Shown: positions 53,696 to 63,532 of the stretch, in pieces
Numbering within the stretch: the first letter of the stretch is position 1
How the letters are laid out: the number at the start of each line of letters is the position of its first letter
Source: Chondrus crispus
Lineage: Eukaryota > Rhodophyta > Florideophyceae > Gigartinales > Gigartinaceae
Direction of reading: 5' to 3'
DNA: 64,000 nt
Assembly (NCBI RefSeq): GCF_000350225.1
Contig: NW_005178992.1
Span: 494,733 to 558,732, forward strand
The notes under the pieces: model-generated
What the model saw: only the letters and a program-made list of their open reading frames with translations
Database searches by the model: none
Told to the model about the DNA's origin: nothing
Made by a program: the position numbers and the translations under genes

Positions 53696-56600
53696 CTACT
53701 GGTAGTCCAGTTGGAGAAGACCTTGATGTATGGCCCAAGCCAGTGGGAGCCATATTGTCAGAGGCATATCGTCGTTATTCTCGTCAGCGGACTCTATGGA
53801 TGCATCCGAGAAGATGACGGCTAAGTCCTTCTCAGTGACCCGGGCCGGGCGGTCACGGAGAACGGAGTTGAAGCGGCAAAGGATTTCGGAAGGGAACAAG
53901 TTTTCAGCGATCTGTTGCTGGAAAGACTTCATTCGCCAAAGGTTCCAGGCGAGTGATATCATAGGACGTAGATCGCAACGACCGTATTGGCCGAATGTGG
54001 GGTGAAGTGGTTGGCCAAGGCAGTGCGAGAGGCGGCAATCATAGCACTTGAGAGGGACTTTTCTTGGAACGGGGCAAGACGGGACGAAATGGGTCGTAGA
54101 GAAACAGGCATAGCAGCTTCTTTCCATGAATGGACAGTCATTCTGAGGATGTTCCGTACCGGAACGGCGTGGAGAAGCGTGGCATAGGAGACACGTCGTC
54201 TTGGTTAGGAAGAGGAATTGAGTTACTAAATGAACCGTGGATTCGGTGTCAATTGCCTGGAAGTGACTAAATGGCAACGATAGGGGAGGTGACGGGGAAG
54301 GCAAAGGGTTTGTGGGAACATTAGGTTGGGTTTGGCGCGCCATACTGGGAGAAGTTCGTAAGCTCTTGAATGAATTTCTTCCGGATGGTGGAAGTGACGC
54401 GGGCCGTTTGCCCGAAAGGACTTGCTTCAAAGATGGTGACGCCGTTGGAAGTGACCGTGGACGGACTGGAAATGGTGCTTGCTGCATTGAAGGTGATGCT
54501 GAAGGCAGCAAGTGTTCACTTGATTGTTGTGGGGAGAAGCTAAGGATTCTTCGAACTGGAGGGGCTGGAGGGGGGTTGGTTGGAGCGGATTGCTCAAGCA
54601 AGAGAAGCATTTCATCGAAGTTGTGCTGCGTGGATGTGGTGGCTCCGATTTGGTTTTGCCGTTGAGGCTCGAGATGGTTTTGATTTTGATCTTGATGTGG
54701 AGGTGGCAACTGCGATTGCGATGGTGTGGTGGGAAGCGAATGTTGCTGAGACTGGGATTGCGAATTTGCATCCCAAGGTCTAGAGGTATCCGGTGTGTGA
54801 AATTGTGAACTCTGAGGGGTGTGCGGTGCATTAGTTGGCTGGGAGGGGAACATAGATCTGCAAACATCGCACCAGACTGCGTGCTTGTCGAAGCGACAGA
54901 CACCAGAGACTTGGCCATCCATGGCTGTGTAAAGTGCATCTTTGCGGCAATCCGTGGTATTGAGGACCCAATTCATCATCTCGTTTCGGTTCGTTACTGC
55001 GAGATCATTTTCGTCAATGTTGCCCTTTTTGAGAAGGGAGGTTTCGAAGCTCTTATTGTACTGGGTTGAGTTTAGGACGAAGACGAATGCGTGGTGTCCG
55101 TCGCGTCCAGACCGGCCACTCTCCTGTGCAAAGTCGACGAGGCTTCTTGCGGCGCCAAGATGAACTGTTGCTCGAACATCTGGAACATCTATTCCGGTAC
55201 CGAAGGCGGACGTACAAACCATAATACGGAACAGAGTTGAAGGTACGAGGTCCTTGGTTTTTATGATGTCGTAGAGCTCTTCGTTTGCTGTCCAGTCGTT
55301 GTGGGCCTTTTCGCGAGCTTCTTTAGTGAGGCCGGCATGATATATGAGCGGCTCGACTGCGATGCGTTGATTGGAGTGGGCAACACTTCCTTGTGCATAT
55401 GCGGCCGTCAGGGCTTTGTGGAGAGAAGTTGTTTCTTGGCGGGTCAGGGCGAAAGCGATGATTCTATATATTTTGGGCAACGGCTTTGGGGCGTTGGTGC
55501 AATCGAGGAAGTGCTGATGCAGAAAGCTTACTGCATTCATCTTCATGACTTCTTGTGCGGTGGCAAAGGAGCCTTCAGGAGTGCGAGTGTTTAGGCCCGG
55601 GTCAGAGTCGTCACTGAAGGTATGAACAACAAACTCGAGATTCCTTCTTTGAGAAGGCATTGAGAAAAGGAAGGCTGTGTTAATGCCGTGGCGCTCTAGA
55701 ATGATTCTTCTCTCGCAAGGTGGGACGGTAGCACTGAGGAGTACACGAGGGACTGACTTTGGGATGATAGAAAGGGATCGACGCAAAAACTTCAATTCAG
55801 GGCGGAAATGATGCCACATGGCTGTGAGATGAGCCTCATCAATGACTACTCGAGCGAGCCTGTTAGTATCCATAAGTCGAACAACCAGCTCTTTGAAAGA
55901 CGGCCGCGACAACTGTTCGGCCGTGAAGATGTAGAGGTCGGCAAATTCCAGTGATCCTTGTCCATTCGCGCAATGTGATGCGAGTAGGGCGAAGTTTGTC
56001 GCGCGCCTCATGTACTCCGATACAAGGGCCTTGAGGGGAACGACTACGATAGTGGACTTGATATTCTTTTCCATGAAAGCTGGTAGAAGGACTGCCATAG
56101 ACTTGCCTGATGCGGTGGGCATCAGTACGAGGGTGTTGTTCTGCGACGCGGACACAGTGGCTGTGACAGCAAACTGCGTTTGAGACATGAATTCCGCAGA
56201 TTTAGAACGTGTGGCCTTTTTGAGAGCGGACAGTAGAGGCCTGACGAGGGGAGGGAGGATATGATTCGGGGGGTTATCGAGGCGAATACTGTGATTGGAG
56301 TGGGACCCTACGGAGAAGTTGTTGGGGAATTTGAGAGCAGAGGGGTTTGGCTGCAGTTGTTGGAGTTCGTTTGCTGTGCTTCTGTTGAGAGCATGAAGGA
56401 GGGGTTTCGGTTGATGAACCTGGAAGACAGGCTGCGGCTCATGTTGGGATAGCGAGGTAACTCGAGACTGGAGTTGCTGTGAATGTTGGAGGGGGAGCGG
56501 TTGTGAAGAAGCGCGGTCACTATAAAATGACGGCAGCTTCAGATGGCGGTGCCATTCATGGGAGAATTGGCGGTGCTTTGTTAGCGTGGCGGCGGGACAG

Positions 56601-59542
56601 TCGGGCATTAGCGAGGTAGTTCGTCCGTAGTGTTTGTGGGCGATAGAGGAGGTATGCGCAGCTTGTTGGTGTCCGGCTGTGGTGTGTTCTGCCAATATGT
56701 CATTCATGCTGCTGTGGAGCTTATTCTGACATATAAGCGGAACCATTCCACTGGTGAACTGCCTGTAATCCTTGAAGGAGATGTGAATGCTCCTGGATTG
56801 CAGGGCAGTCCTGATGACCTTTGTGACACGTGCAGGTGAGAAACGTTGGCCGTTGTTGGCGAATAAGAATGTCCAATGGGTTCTCATGGCTTCGTCGCCA
56901 TGGAGAGCTCTGACCATTTCGCATTCCAAAGGGCGAATGACCGACAAGTATGAAATCATTCGGAACGAAGTTTGCTTGTCGGGAAATCGGTACACTGCGC
57001 GGTTGTAACCGAGCGCGGCCCTTGACTTGCAGTAGCCAGGATTGAACAAAATTTCGGAGTGGTGGCCGATGAAGATGTTCCGGATGTTGTTCTCCCCATT
57101 TTGTAGCCTATAAGTGCATATCTCGGTTGCTCGACCGGGAGATCCGGACGAAAAATGCATCATAGCAAGTAGGGAGTCTTGGATGATTTGGCAATGAGCG
57201 AGAAACTGCAAGACTCCTGTTTTCGTCATTCGAACACCAGCGACTTGAATTTCTCGGTCTTGGCCAGAGGAAGCAGTAGAGGTAGGGGATGGGCCAAGAC
57301 CGGATGCCTCATCTTGTGTAGGAACCCTGCGCGGAAAGGAACATGTGGGGTGGACGCAAGGTGTGCGATGGAGGTAATCGGACGATGGATTCATTAGAGC
57401 ATGTAGGAGATGGGCAACGTTGGCCTGCACCCAGGAAGCGTGGTGAGTGAGGGAGGAGAGAAAGGAAAAGCCAGGAGCGCGGTTCGTGGGGTCGTCACGC
57501 AGAGATAAAACGAGTCGTTGGAAATCAGGAGGAAGCTCGGCCCCCAGAAGACAGTGTTCGTAGAAGAACTTGTCGAAAGTCTTGTGTTGGTTTGTGATGA
57601 TCGTCCCCAAAAGAGGCATGGAGAGGTGGTGAGATTTGATGATTCCACAAGGGTGTTGCTTGTGAATGGCACAGACGGCGAAAGAGATTGGACCTTCCTC
57701 ATGTTTTATGATTCGCATGATGACATCCAAAGTTTTTCGTATGAATGTAGCGGCAGTGTTGGCATCTTGATCGACGGTTGCGATGATGGCAGCAGCTGGA
57801 TCTTGGCGGTTCTCGTTGAGGTGGGCGGCCGGAAGGGGCGTTTCTGCTACTCGGCGGAGTTCTTGAATCGCTGTCACGGAAACAGCGTATTGGAGGGCGG
57901 CAAGAATGTGACTCATGTCACCGGCTTCGGCGAGTCTGAGGGTCGGGGAAGTCTCGGCGAAGAGTGGGGCGGAACTTGCAACGACGGTAGCGGCGACAAC
58001 AAAATTACGAACGGCCAAGTTGGTGAGGAGGTCGACATGCCTGAGCCGGACGAGGAGCAAGCTTTTCATGGCATCGTGAAGGCGACTGTGTAAGGCGTGG
58101 GAGAGAGTTTCACCTGGGGTCTCGTGGAGAGATGTGCGATTGAGCTCATGAAAGAAGGCGTCGATCGCGACGGAAGTCTGTTCATTACGGGAAAAGTCGG
58201 CGTCCCGTGTTTGATGGGTGAAGAAGAGGAGGCGGGCGACATGACTAGCATATCTTCGTTCTGCGACGGATTGAACCCGTCGGAAGGGCGTAGTGCCGTG
58301 GAGGTTTATCGCTTGACGAAATCCATGCGTGACGTCCCTGACGACCTTGGCGATACTTTGAAAGTATAGATGGACGCAGGTTGCAACCGTGGATAAAGTT
58401 GCTTGAACGTCCTCCGTCGTGACGGCACCCGTGAGTTGAGCTGCCTTCTCACGGCGTAAAGGCAGAGCTTCGAGGGCTTCATCAAAGTCGGTGATCGACA
58501 GGAATGTGTTGCGGAGGGCGATGCCGGAGTCTGCGTCATTTTCCTCCAATTCGGTATGAGATCGTCGACCCGGGGCCAGGTCCGAACTGGAACACGTTAG
58601 ACGGGCCAGTACGTCGGCGGCACATTTGTGGAGCTCATAAGACGGGGAGTTGGGGTCTGGAGTGATGAGGTCTAGAGTTGAGTCGGTTGTTGTGTCCATG
58701 GGGAGGGGTGACGACACCGGGGCGGATTGGATGGGATCTTCTTCTTCTGAGTCAGGAATGCCGACTGGGACTTGGGAGACGGTGACCATTTCCCCGATTG
58801 GCTCTTCGGCCGTAACGGGAAAGTATTTGGTCTTGGCACCACTAAACAGAGACTGGGCGCGAACAGCACCGCGGCCAATGATTTGATCAACCTCGGTCGG
58901 CGAGGGGTTTCCGGGTGCATCAGGCGGGTGGACGGAGTTCATATGCTGTCGAAGCCGTTTCGGGGTGCCCTTGGAGAGCTTGCAAAGAGGACAGAAGTAG
59001 ACTAATTTGCAAGTGAATCCTTGAAGCGGGGGGAGGCTCTTGATCGGAAGAGTGATGGCCGGATCGGGGAGGAATTGGGGAGCCTGCAGGTAGTCGGAAA
59101 GGAGCGGAGAATCGGAAACAGAGGTACGGTGGAAGGAGAGGGCTTCTTCTGCGAGTCTAGAGCGCTGTGCGGCCTGGGGAGTAGGGATGTTGTGAACGTG
59201 GCGCAAGTGGTCGCTGAAGGCCCTTGCGCTGGGGGACCCGCTCTTGCAATCGACGCAGACAAGGATGAGGGGGATGGAATGGAAGCCAACAGACAAGGAC
59301 GTAGGTGCGAGATGCAGTGGCACCCGAGGATCGTTGCGGACGAAAGCGGCGGCATGCGATGGCGTAGTCATTGCGCGTGAAGTCGGGAGAGAGCGGGAAA
59401 GGAGGCGAGAGGTGAGAGGTTTCGGGGATGCGAAACGCTGGGGAAGAAGAGAAGAGGTAAAGAGAGAGAGCGGGGGGTCAGTGAGTACGAGAACCCTGTA
59501 TATGTAAACATTGCGTCGAAATAAGACCTGCGAGGGGCTCAT
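53696..59542 (-). CDS. C2H2 - tyrosine recombinase-like - RecQ helicase fusion protein
   Basis: Single unbroken frame, 1,949 codons from the ATG at 59542 (another ATG at 59371). Numbering from the frame opening at 59575: C2H2 fingers 107-128 (CVDC...HLRHVH) and 195-216 (CPLC...HMNSVH). A tyrosine-recombinase-like domain spans about 780-1000: GSPGRATEICTY (R815), K850, FKDYRQFTSG (K935xxR938), HKHYGRT (Y983). The RecQ-type helicase follows at about 1120-1500: MPTASGKS (1152-1159), DEAHLTAMW (1246), LLSATVPP, TSAFGTGIDVPDVRATVH, QESGRSGRDGHH. A Pro/Gln/Ser linker and a Cys-rich knuckle tail (CLLC...C; CYACF; CYDC) end the protein. RecQ unwinds DNA 3'-5'; the recombinase would cut and join strands. 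The layout recalls fungal OrsD/telomere-linked RecQ proteins. Intactness suggests function or recent arrival. Confidence 0.85.
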   Translation of the reverse strand: MSPSQVLFRRNVYIYRVLVLTDPPLSLFTSSLLPQRFASPKPLTSRLLSRSLPTSRAMTTPSHAAAFVRNDPRVPLHLAPTSLSVGFHSIPLILVCVDCKSGSPSARAFSDHLRHVHNIPTPQAAQRSRLAEEALSFHRTSVSDSPLLSDYLQAPQFLPDPAITLPIKSLPPLQGFTCKLVYFCPLCKLSKGTPKRLRQHMNSVHPPDAPGNPSPTEVDQIIGRGAVRAQSLFSGAKTKYFPVTAEEPIGEMVTVSQVPVGIPDSEEEDPIQSAPVSSPLPMDTTTDSTLDLITPDPNSPSYELHKCAADVLARLTCSSSDLAPGRRSHTELEENDADSGIALRNTFLSITDFDEALEALPLRREKAAQLTGAVTTEDVQATLSTVATCVHLYFQSIAKVVRDVTHGFRQAINLHGTTPFRRVQSVAERRYASHVARLLFFTHQTRDADFSRNEQTSVAIDAFFHELNRTSLHETPGETLSHALHSRLHDAMKSLLLVRLRHVDLLTNLAVRNFVVAATVVASSAPLFAETSPTLRLAEAGDMSHILAALQYAVSVTAIQELRRVAETPLPAAHLNENRQDPAAAIIATVDQDANTAATFIRKTLDVIMRIIKHEEGPISFAVCAIHKQHPCGIIKSHHLSMPLLGTIITNQHKTFDKFFYEHCLLGAELPPDFQRLVLSLRDDPTNRAPGFSFLSSLTHHASWVQANVAHLLHALMNPSSDYLHRTPCVHPTCSFPRRVPTQDEASGLGPSPTSTASSGQDREIQVAGVRMTKTGVLQFLAHCQIIQDSLLAMMHFSSGSPGRATEICTYRLQNGENNIRNIFIGHHSEILFNPGYCKSRAALGYNRAVYRFPDKQTSFRMISYLSVIRPLECEMVRALHGDEAMRTHWTFLFANNGQRFSPARVTKVIRTALQSRSIHISFKDYRQFTSGMVPLICQNKLHSSMNDILAEHTTAGHQQAAHTSSIAHKHYGRTTSLMPDCPAATLTKHRQFSHEWHRHLKLPSFYSDRASSQPLPLQHSQQLQSRVTSLSQHEPQPVFQVHQPKPLLHALNRSTANELQQLQPNPSALKFPNNFSVGSHSNHSIRLDNPPNHILPPLVRPLLSALKKATRSKSAEFMSQTQFAVTATVSASQNNTLVLMPTASGKSMAVLLPAFMEKNIKSTIVVVPLKALVSEYMRRATNFALLASHCANGQGSLEFADLYIFTAEQLSRPSFKELVVRLMDTNRLARVVIDEAHLTAMWHHFRPELKFLRRSLSIIPKSVPRVLLSATVPPCERRIILERHGINTAFLFSMPSQRRNLEFVVHTFSDDSDPGLNTRTPEGSFATAQEVMKMNAVSFLHQHFLDCTNAPKPLPKIYRIIAFALTRQETTSLHKALTAAYAQGSVAHSNQRIAVEPLIYHAGLTKEAREKAHNDWTANEELYDIIKTKDLVPSTLFRIMVCTSAFGTGIDVPDVRATVHLGAARSLVDFAQESGRSGRDGHHAFVFVLNSTQYNKSFETSLLKKGNIDENDLAVTNRNEMMNWVLNTTDCRKDALYTAMDGQVSGVCRFDKHAVWCDVCRSMFPSQPTNAPHTPQSSQFHTPDTSRPWDANSQSQSQQHSLPTTPSQSQLPPPHQDQNQNHLEPQRQNQIGATTSTQHNFDEMLLLLEQSAPTNPPPAPPVRRILSFSPQQSSEHLLPSASPSMQQAPFPVRPRSLPTASPSLKQVLSGKRPASLPPSGRNSFKSLRTSPSMARQTQPNVPTNPLPSPSPPLSLPFSHFQAIDTESTVHLVTQFLFLTKTTCLLCHASPRRSGTEHPQNDCPFMERSCYACFSTTHFVPSCPVPRKVPLKCYDCRLSHCLGQPLHPTFGQYGRCDLRPMISLAWNLWRMKSFQQQIAENLFPSEILCRFNSVLRDRPARVTEKDLAVIFSDASIESADENNDDMPLTIWLPLAWAIHQGLLQLDYQ

Positions 59543-59575
59543 ACTGAGTAGGAGACCGGGGAGCCTGGGTAGCAC

Positions 59576-60567
59576 AGAAAGGAAGGGTTGACGTTCCGAT
59601 ACGTGGTGAAGTTCTACGATGATGTGGAGAATTTGGCATAGTTAGTAGTGGGTGTCAAGGAAGTAGGGTCATGAAATTAAGGGTGATTACGTGAGTTAGG
59701 GAAACACGTCGCTGTATGGCGTCAGAAGGGAATGGGGATGTGAATTTGATCTGTGGTTTGCCAGAGTCTGAATGAGGTGCAGGTTGAGCAATTTTGCTTT
59801 TGGTTGAAGTTATGAGTGTGCATCTCGAATTTGAGATTAGGGGGAGGAGGGGGATTACGGGAACACAGTTGTCCATGTACATTCCTAACAGTGGGGGCCG
59901 GTGGCTGTATACTTCCAAAAAGTTCTTCGACCGACTTTCCTACGCTGACGGCTTCCCAAGTCCAGGAAAATTCTAACTAATTGAAAACTCAATATTAACA
60001 TTAAATTTATAATGATTACAACATGCGCTAATTAGTAACGAAATCGCGTCCCAAGGACGCGGGGGTTTGGAGCACCATTGTCTGGATGATGGTAGAGCTT
60101 GTGCAACAATTAAATGATCATTAAATATTAACCACAATTATTTACTAATTACAATATTTCTAATTAGGGGATTAATGGAGTGGGAGATTAATTAATGTCT
60201 GACAGTGTCAAGCAAGAGTTAACAGCTGACACTGTCCAGCAATTACGCGGACAACTCCCACGTACAACGGTCGTCACACACGACCTCCATTCGAGTTGGT
60301 GTGCTTGTTTATTGCATTGGGTCTATATATTTGCAGACTTATTACTGCACTCTAGGGCACTCTAGACTTCGTATTGTGACATTACGGCTTAAAAGACGTA
60401 GTCGATTCCACGATAGATTGGCAAAGGATATATAAGTAAAGTTTGTTGTTCAGTTATAGTGGGGGATTTTTCGACTATAGAGCCCTGCCGGGCTCTCAAA
60501 AATATCAGGGTAAATCGCGCAGGCTTGCAAGAGCAGGCAAGGTCTTTGGTATGATATGCAATGTTCT
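59576..60567. other. 5' flank of the fusion gene, AT-rich
   Basis: No gene is seen. 60025-60080 (CCCAAGGACGCGGGGGTTTG ... CACCATTGTC) is related to the 135-bp repeats at 60825-61100. 60196-60381 begins TG, ends CA and holds TCTATATATTTGC, but no target duplication. Confidence 0.4.
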
Positions 60568-60703
60568 GTCGTGCAACAAGATTTTCAAAAGCTGTATGGG
60601 TGGCCAGCCATACTGCAACTAATGTAATTTTTGCTAATTTTTTGGAGGTCGATTCCAGTATGGCTGGCCACCCATACAGCTTTTGAAAATCTTGTTGCAC
60701 GAC
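60568..60703. repeat. Perfect 47-bp inverted repeat
   Basis: Arms 60568-60614 and 60657-60703 are exact reverse complements around a 42-base spacer. The inner part (GTATGGGTGGCCAGCCATAC) is itself near-palindromic. A diverged relative with arms of about 21 bp lies at 61275-61295/61338-61360. Confidence 0.92.
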
Positions 60704-60705
60704 AA

Positions 60706-60820
60706 AAATGCAATGTATTACACGTGGCGAATAAAATGCAATGTACTTCACGTGTGAATGACCAAAATGCAATGAAGTACACGTGGCGACCAAAATGCAA
60801 TGTTTTAGACGTGGCGACTT
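60706..60820. repeat. Four short tandem units with CACGTG cores
   Basis: Four units of about 27-31 bp start AAAATGCAATG and carry TACACGTGGCGA or TTCACGTGTGA. Isolated relatives are on the opposite strand at about 61132-61190. Confidence 0.75.
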
Positions 60821-60824
60821 AATC

Positions 60825-61115
60825 AATGTCCGACAGTGTAATGTTCGGCGATTGCGTCCTAAGGACGCGGAGTTCCGGAGTGGCATTGTTCTAGTGATGG
60901 TACTGCTCGACATTAATTAAATCAAAGTTAAATATATAGTGTTTATAATAGGCATTAATTAATGTCCGACAGTGTAATGTTCCAGGATGGCGTCCTAAGA
61001 ACGCGTTGTTTCGGAGTACCATTGTTCTAATGATGGTACTGTGCTGCTCGACATTAATTACATCATAGTTAAATATATAGTGTTTATAATATGCATTAAT
61101 TAATGTTCGACAGTG
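60825..61115. repeat. Tandem repeat of about 135 bp, 2.1 units
   Basis: Units begin AATGTCCGACAGTGTAATGT, contain GCGTCCTAAGGACGCG (a palindrome) and ATTGTTCTARTGATGGTACT, and end in AAATATATAGTGTTTATAAT. The two full units are about 90 percent alike. Confidence 0.8.
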
Positions 61116-61360
61116 TAACGTGTTATAGATTGCGTTTTGATCACCACGTGTCATACAAAGCATTTCTGTTCGCACGTGTAATACATTGCGTTAGGGTGAT
61201 TTTTGGTAATGTTTTGGGGGGTGATTTGGGTGTGATTCTAGTGCGGTTGTCGCGCGACAAGATTTCATTTTGCTGTATGGGTGGCCAGCCATACTACAAC
61301 TTTATTAAAATTTGATAACTTTTCGGAGGGCAATTCTAGTATGGGTGGCCACCCATACTA

Positions 61361-62268
61361 ACATTTCCTGTATTGGTAATATAGTGCTGACCTGTGTCTG
61401 TGGGACGAAAACGGCTCTATATCGAACCTGGCAGTATAAGAAAATTGAAATTTCGACTTTCTAAAGCCACTTTTCTTGTATCACTGCTTTCAAGGAACTC
61501 ACGCAGGGCGCTATCACTCATACTGCACATCTGCACTAAAGATTCAAGTCTTACAAAAGCCAAAACGCTTTATGCTGGGACCACAGACGCAGTGACAGAC
61601 CTGGAATACTGGGATGGTCTGTTGCTGCGTTGTTTTTTGTGTCTATCCCTATCCCCCTGCCTCTGCCGTCCTCTTGCTCTGCCCTCGTCCTTGTGCCGCC
61701 GTCGCCCCCGCCGCTGGCACCGCCGCTGCCGCCATTTGGCATTAGTCCCCTAAATCCCCTAATCGGATTGGTCTACTTCTTTTCTCGATCTGTTTATCGA
61801 AGATTGTGCTCTCACTGCCGTCCAAATCCGTAAGTACCACAAGTAAGGCGAGCCAGTCAACGGGGGCTGCTTCATTCTTGCTTGAAATCGCAGCAAATGA
61901 TACGGCATCGCTTCGGAAGGTTGTATCCTTACTCGGGGACGTCGAGAGGAACACACCCACCGTTAAGTTATTTTTTGCTGGCTTCAGAAGTTGAAAGCAA
62001 AGAAATTAACACGCCAAAAAAACAGCAAACACTCTAACTAAAGAAATAGAAACGATCGCAAAATTCTCGCTGCTTTACCATGTACAAATCTCTGTAACTT
62101 GGAGTCACTCGCTTCTTCTGTCAGTGCCACTTGTTTCTCTTTGCTGATCAATGGAAGTATCCGTACTCTAAAGCGCAATAGATCGCGCTCAGTCACAGGC
62201 CTGAAAGAAGTAGGCCGTCTCCGCATCGGCCGTTGAAGAGAAACACAGAGAACAGGGCTCTGAGGTGA
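61361..62268. other. No recognised gene
   Basis: Includes a CCG-rich stretch at 61690-61740 and CCCCTAAATCCCCTAATC at about 61747. The latter is a telomere-like motif on the opposite strand to that at 38.4 kb. Short frames only. Confidence 0.35.
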
Positions 62269-62612
62269 TTAAATTGTACTGGGGTAAAGCATGACGCGAA
62301 CGCCCTTTCCGATGGAATTCGGTGGCAACTGATTGCGAAATTTCGCGCGTACGTGACCGTTGTTTCCGTGCGGGGCAATAATGCGGCCCCACATAACGCG
62401 ATACTTTCTCGAGGCGCCGCTCGGAGTCTTCTTCTCGACTAGACCCTTGTAGACGTAAGCTACTCGCTTACACATGTAGAACTGGGCATCTTTGCGATCC
62501 GATCCTTGATGCCGTCGATTAGAAGGCGTGACTGGCCACACTGCTGGTTACGTAGATTACGCTTGTAACCAAGATGTATTCCCATGGAATGTAACCTTAC
62601 GGTGTTCGTCAT
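62269..62612 (-). CDS. RPL35A: Large-subunit ribosomal protein eL33 (L35a), with a 5-bp frame break
   Basis: eL33 is a core protein of the 60S ribosomal subunit. The N-terminus from ATG at 62612 reads VRLHSMGIHLGYKRNLRNQQ. After a frame change come KDAQFYMCKRVAYVYKG, YRVMWGRIIAPHGNNGHVRA and KFRNQLPPNSIGKGVRVMLY, the full family core, ending PSTI. The two frames meet at an exact 5-bp tandem duplication, CGATC at 62495-62499 and 62500-62504. With one copy, the protein would have 112 residues, the normal length. Either this is a pseudogene or allele, or the duplication is an assembly error. No intron is seen. A few unusual residues (GHVRA, PSTI, FYMCKR) fit mild decay. Confidence 0.88.
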
Positions 62613-63532
62613 TGTGATAGTTGAGATGGGCGAAATGAAGCACCGACGGTTTCAAGTGTGAGTGCAGGAAAGCGATAAGCACTATGCCGGTACGACACAG
62701 GAGGCAGAGATATTTTCATGCTTTAATCGCACGCGTCTTCCTCCATGAAATCATGAAGGTAGAGAACACGCCCCCAAAGCCTCCTTCTCTTCTTCCTCCT
62801 GCCATTCACTATCGGGATACCCTATTGATCAGTGCACCGAAGCCTTTTCTGTTTCCCAGAGTTCATGGACAGGTTCACGATGAGCCTGAAGACCCCTGCC
62901 ATTTACCAAGAAAAAGCATTTGTGATTGCCCGGGAAGAAGTCGAGCCACGACTGACCAACGTCATAAATACGTCACTTTTGGCACACGGGAGTGATACGG
63001 GTAGCAACTTAAACTAGCAGTCTAAGCTTCTCTTTGCAGTTTCGCCCTAGGCTCCTTCCTACCTAATGTACACTGACGCTTTGTTTGATAATCCAGATCA
63101 AAAATGATGAACTATTGCAGTTGTCCTATCCCTCCAACCGATTAGTCACTTATTCTAAATTTCACAAGCATCACTACAGTCCATGGGCAACTTCACCAGA
63201 ACCAATCTGGAATGACTTGCACTTCCGCTCTGCAATAAACTTCATATTCAAATTACAAGAGAAAGAAACATGCCCATTTTCCACAAGCATTATCAGCCTT
63301 GTAATGTCATCTGCATAAATGCAAATAGACTCATGGTGCTTCTACTCTAGTGCTGGCGCGAAGTGTAGGGAGTGCCTCGTGCGTATTTGATGGTAGATGG
63401 AGAGGGGCTACGCATGAGCATAGAAGGATGTGCAGTGCTGCAACATCATCACCCAAACACGTGCCAATGCCTGTGACAACCGAGCAAGGTTACCCTACCC
63501 CTATACCACGTCTGCCCTCAGTGACATATTGG
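62613..63532. other. No recognised gene
   Basis: Plus-strand frames at 62859-63017 (MDRFTMSLKTPAIYQEKAFV) and 63104-63318 are short and unmatched. The first 100 bases are the likely eL33 promoter. Confidence 0.35.

Noticed and set aside
53696-59542. Large ORF as an ordinary host RecQ repair helicase
   Set aside because: Host RecQ proteins have RQC/HRDC domains and no N-terminal C2H2 plus recombinase-like region; the helicase occupies only about 380 of 1,949 residues.
60196-60381. Solo LTR
   Set aside because: Begins TG, ends CA and has a TATA-like stretch, but no target duplication or second copy was seen, and the nearby tandem repeats explain part of the similarity.
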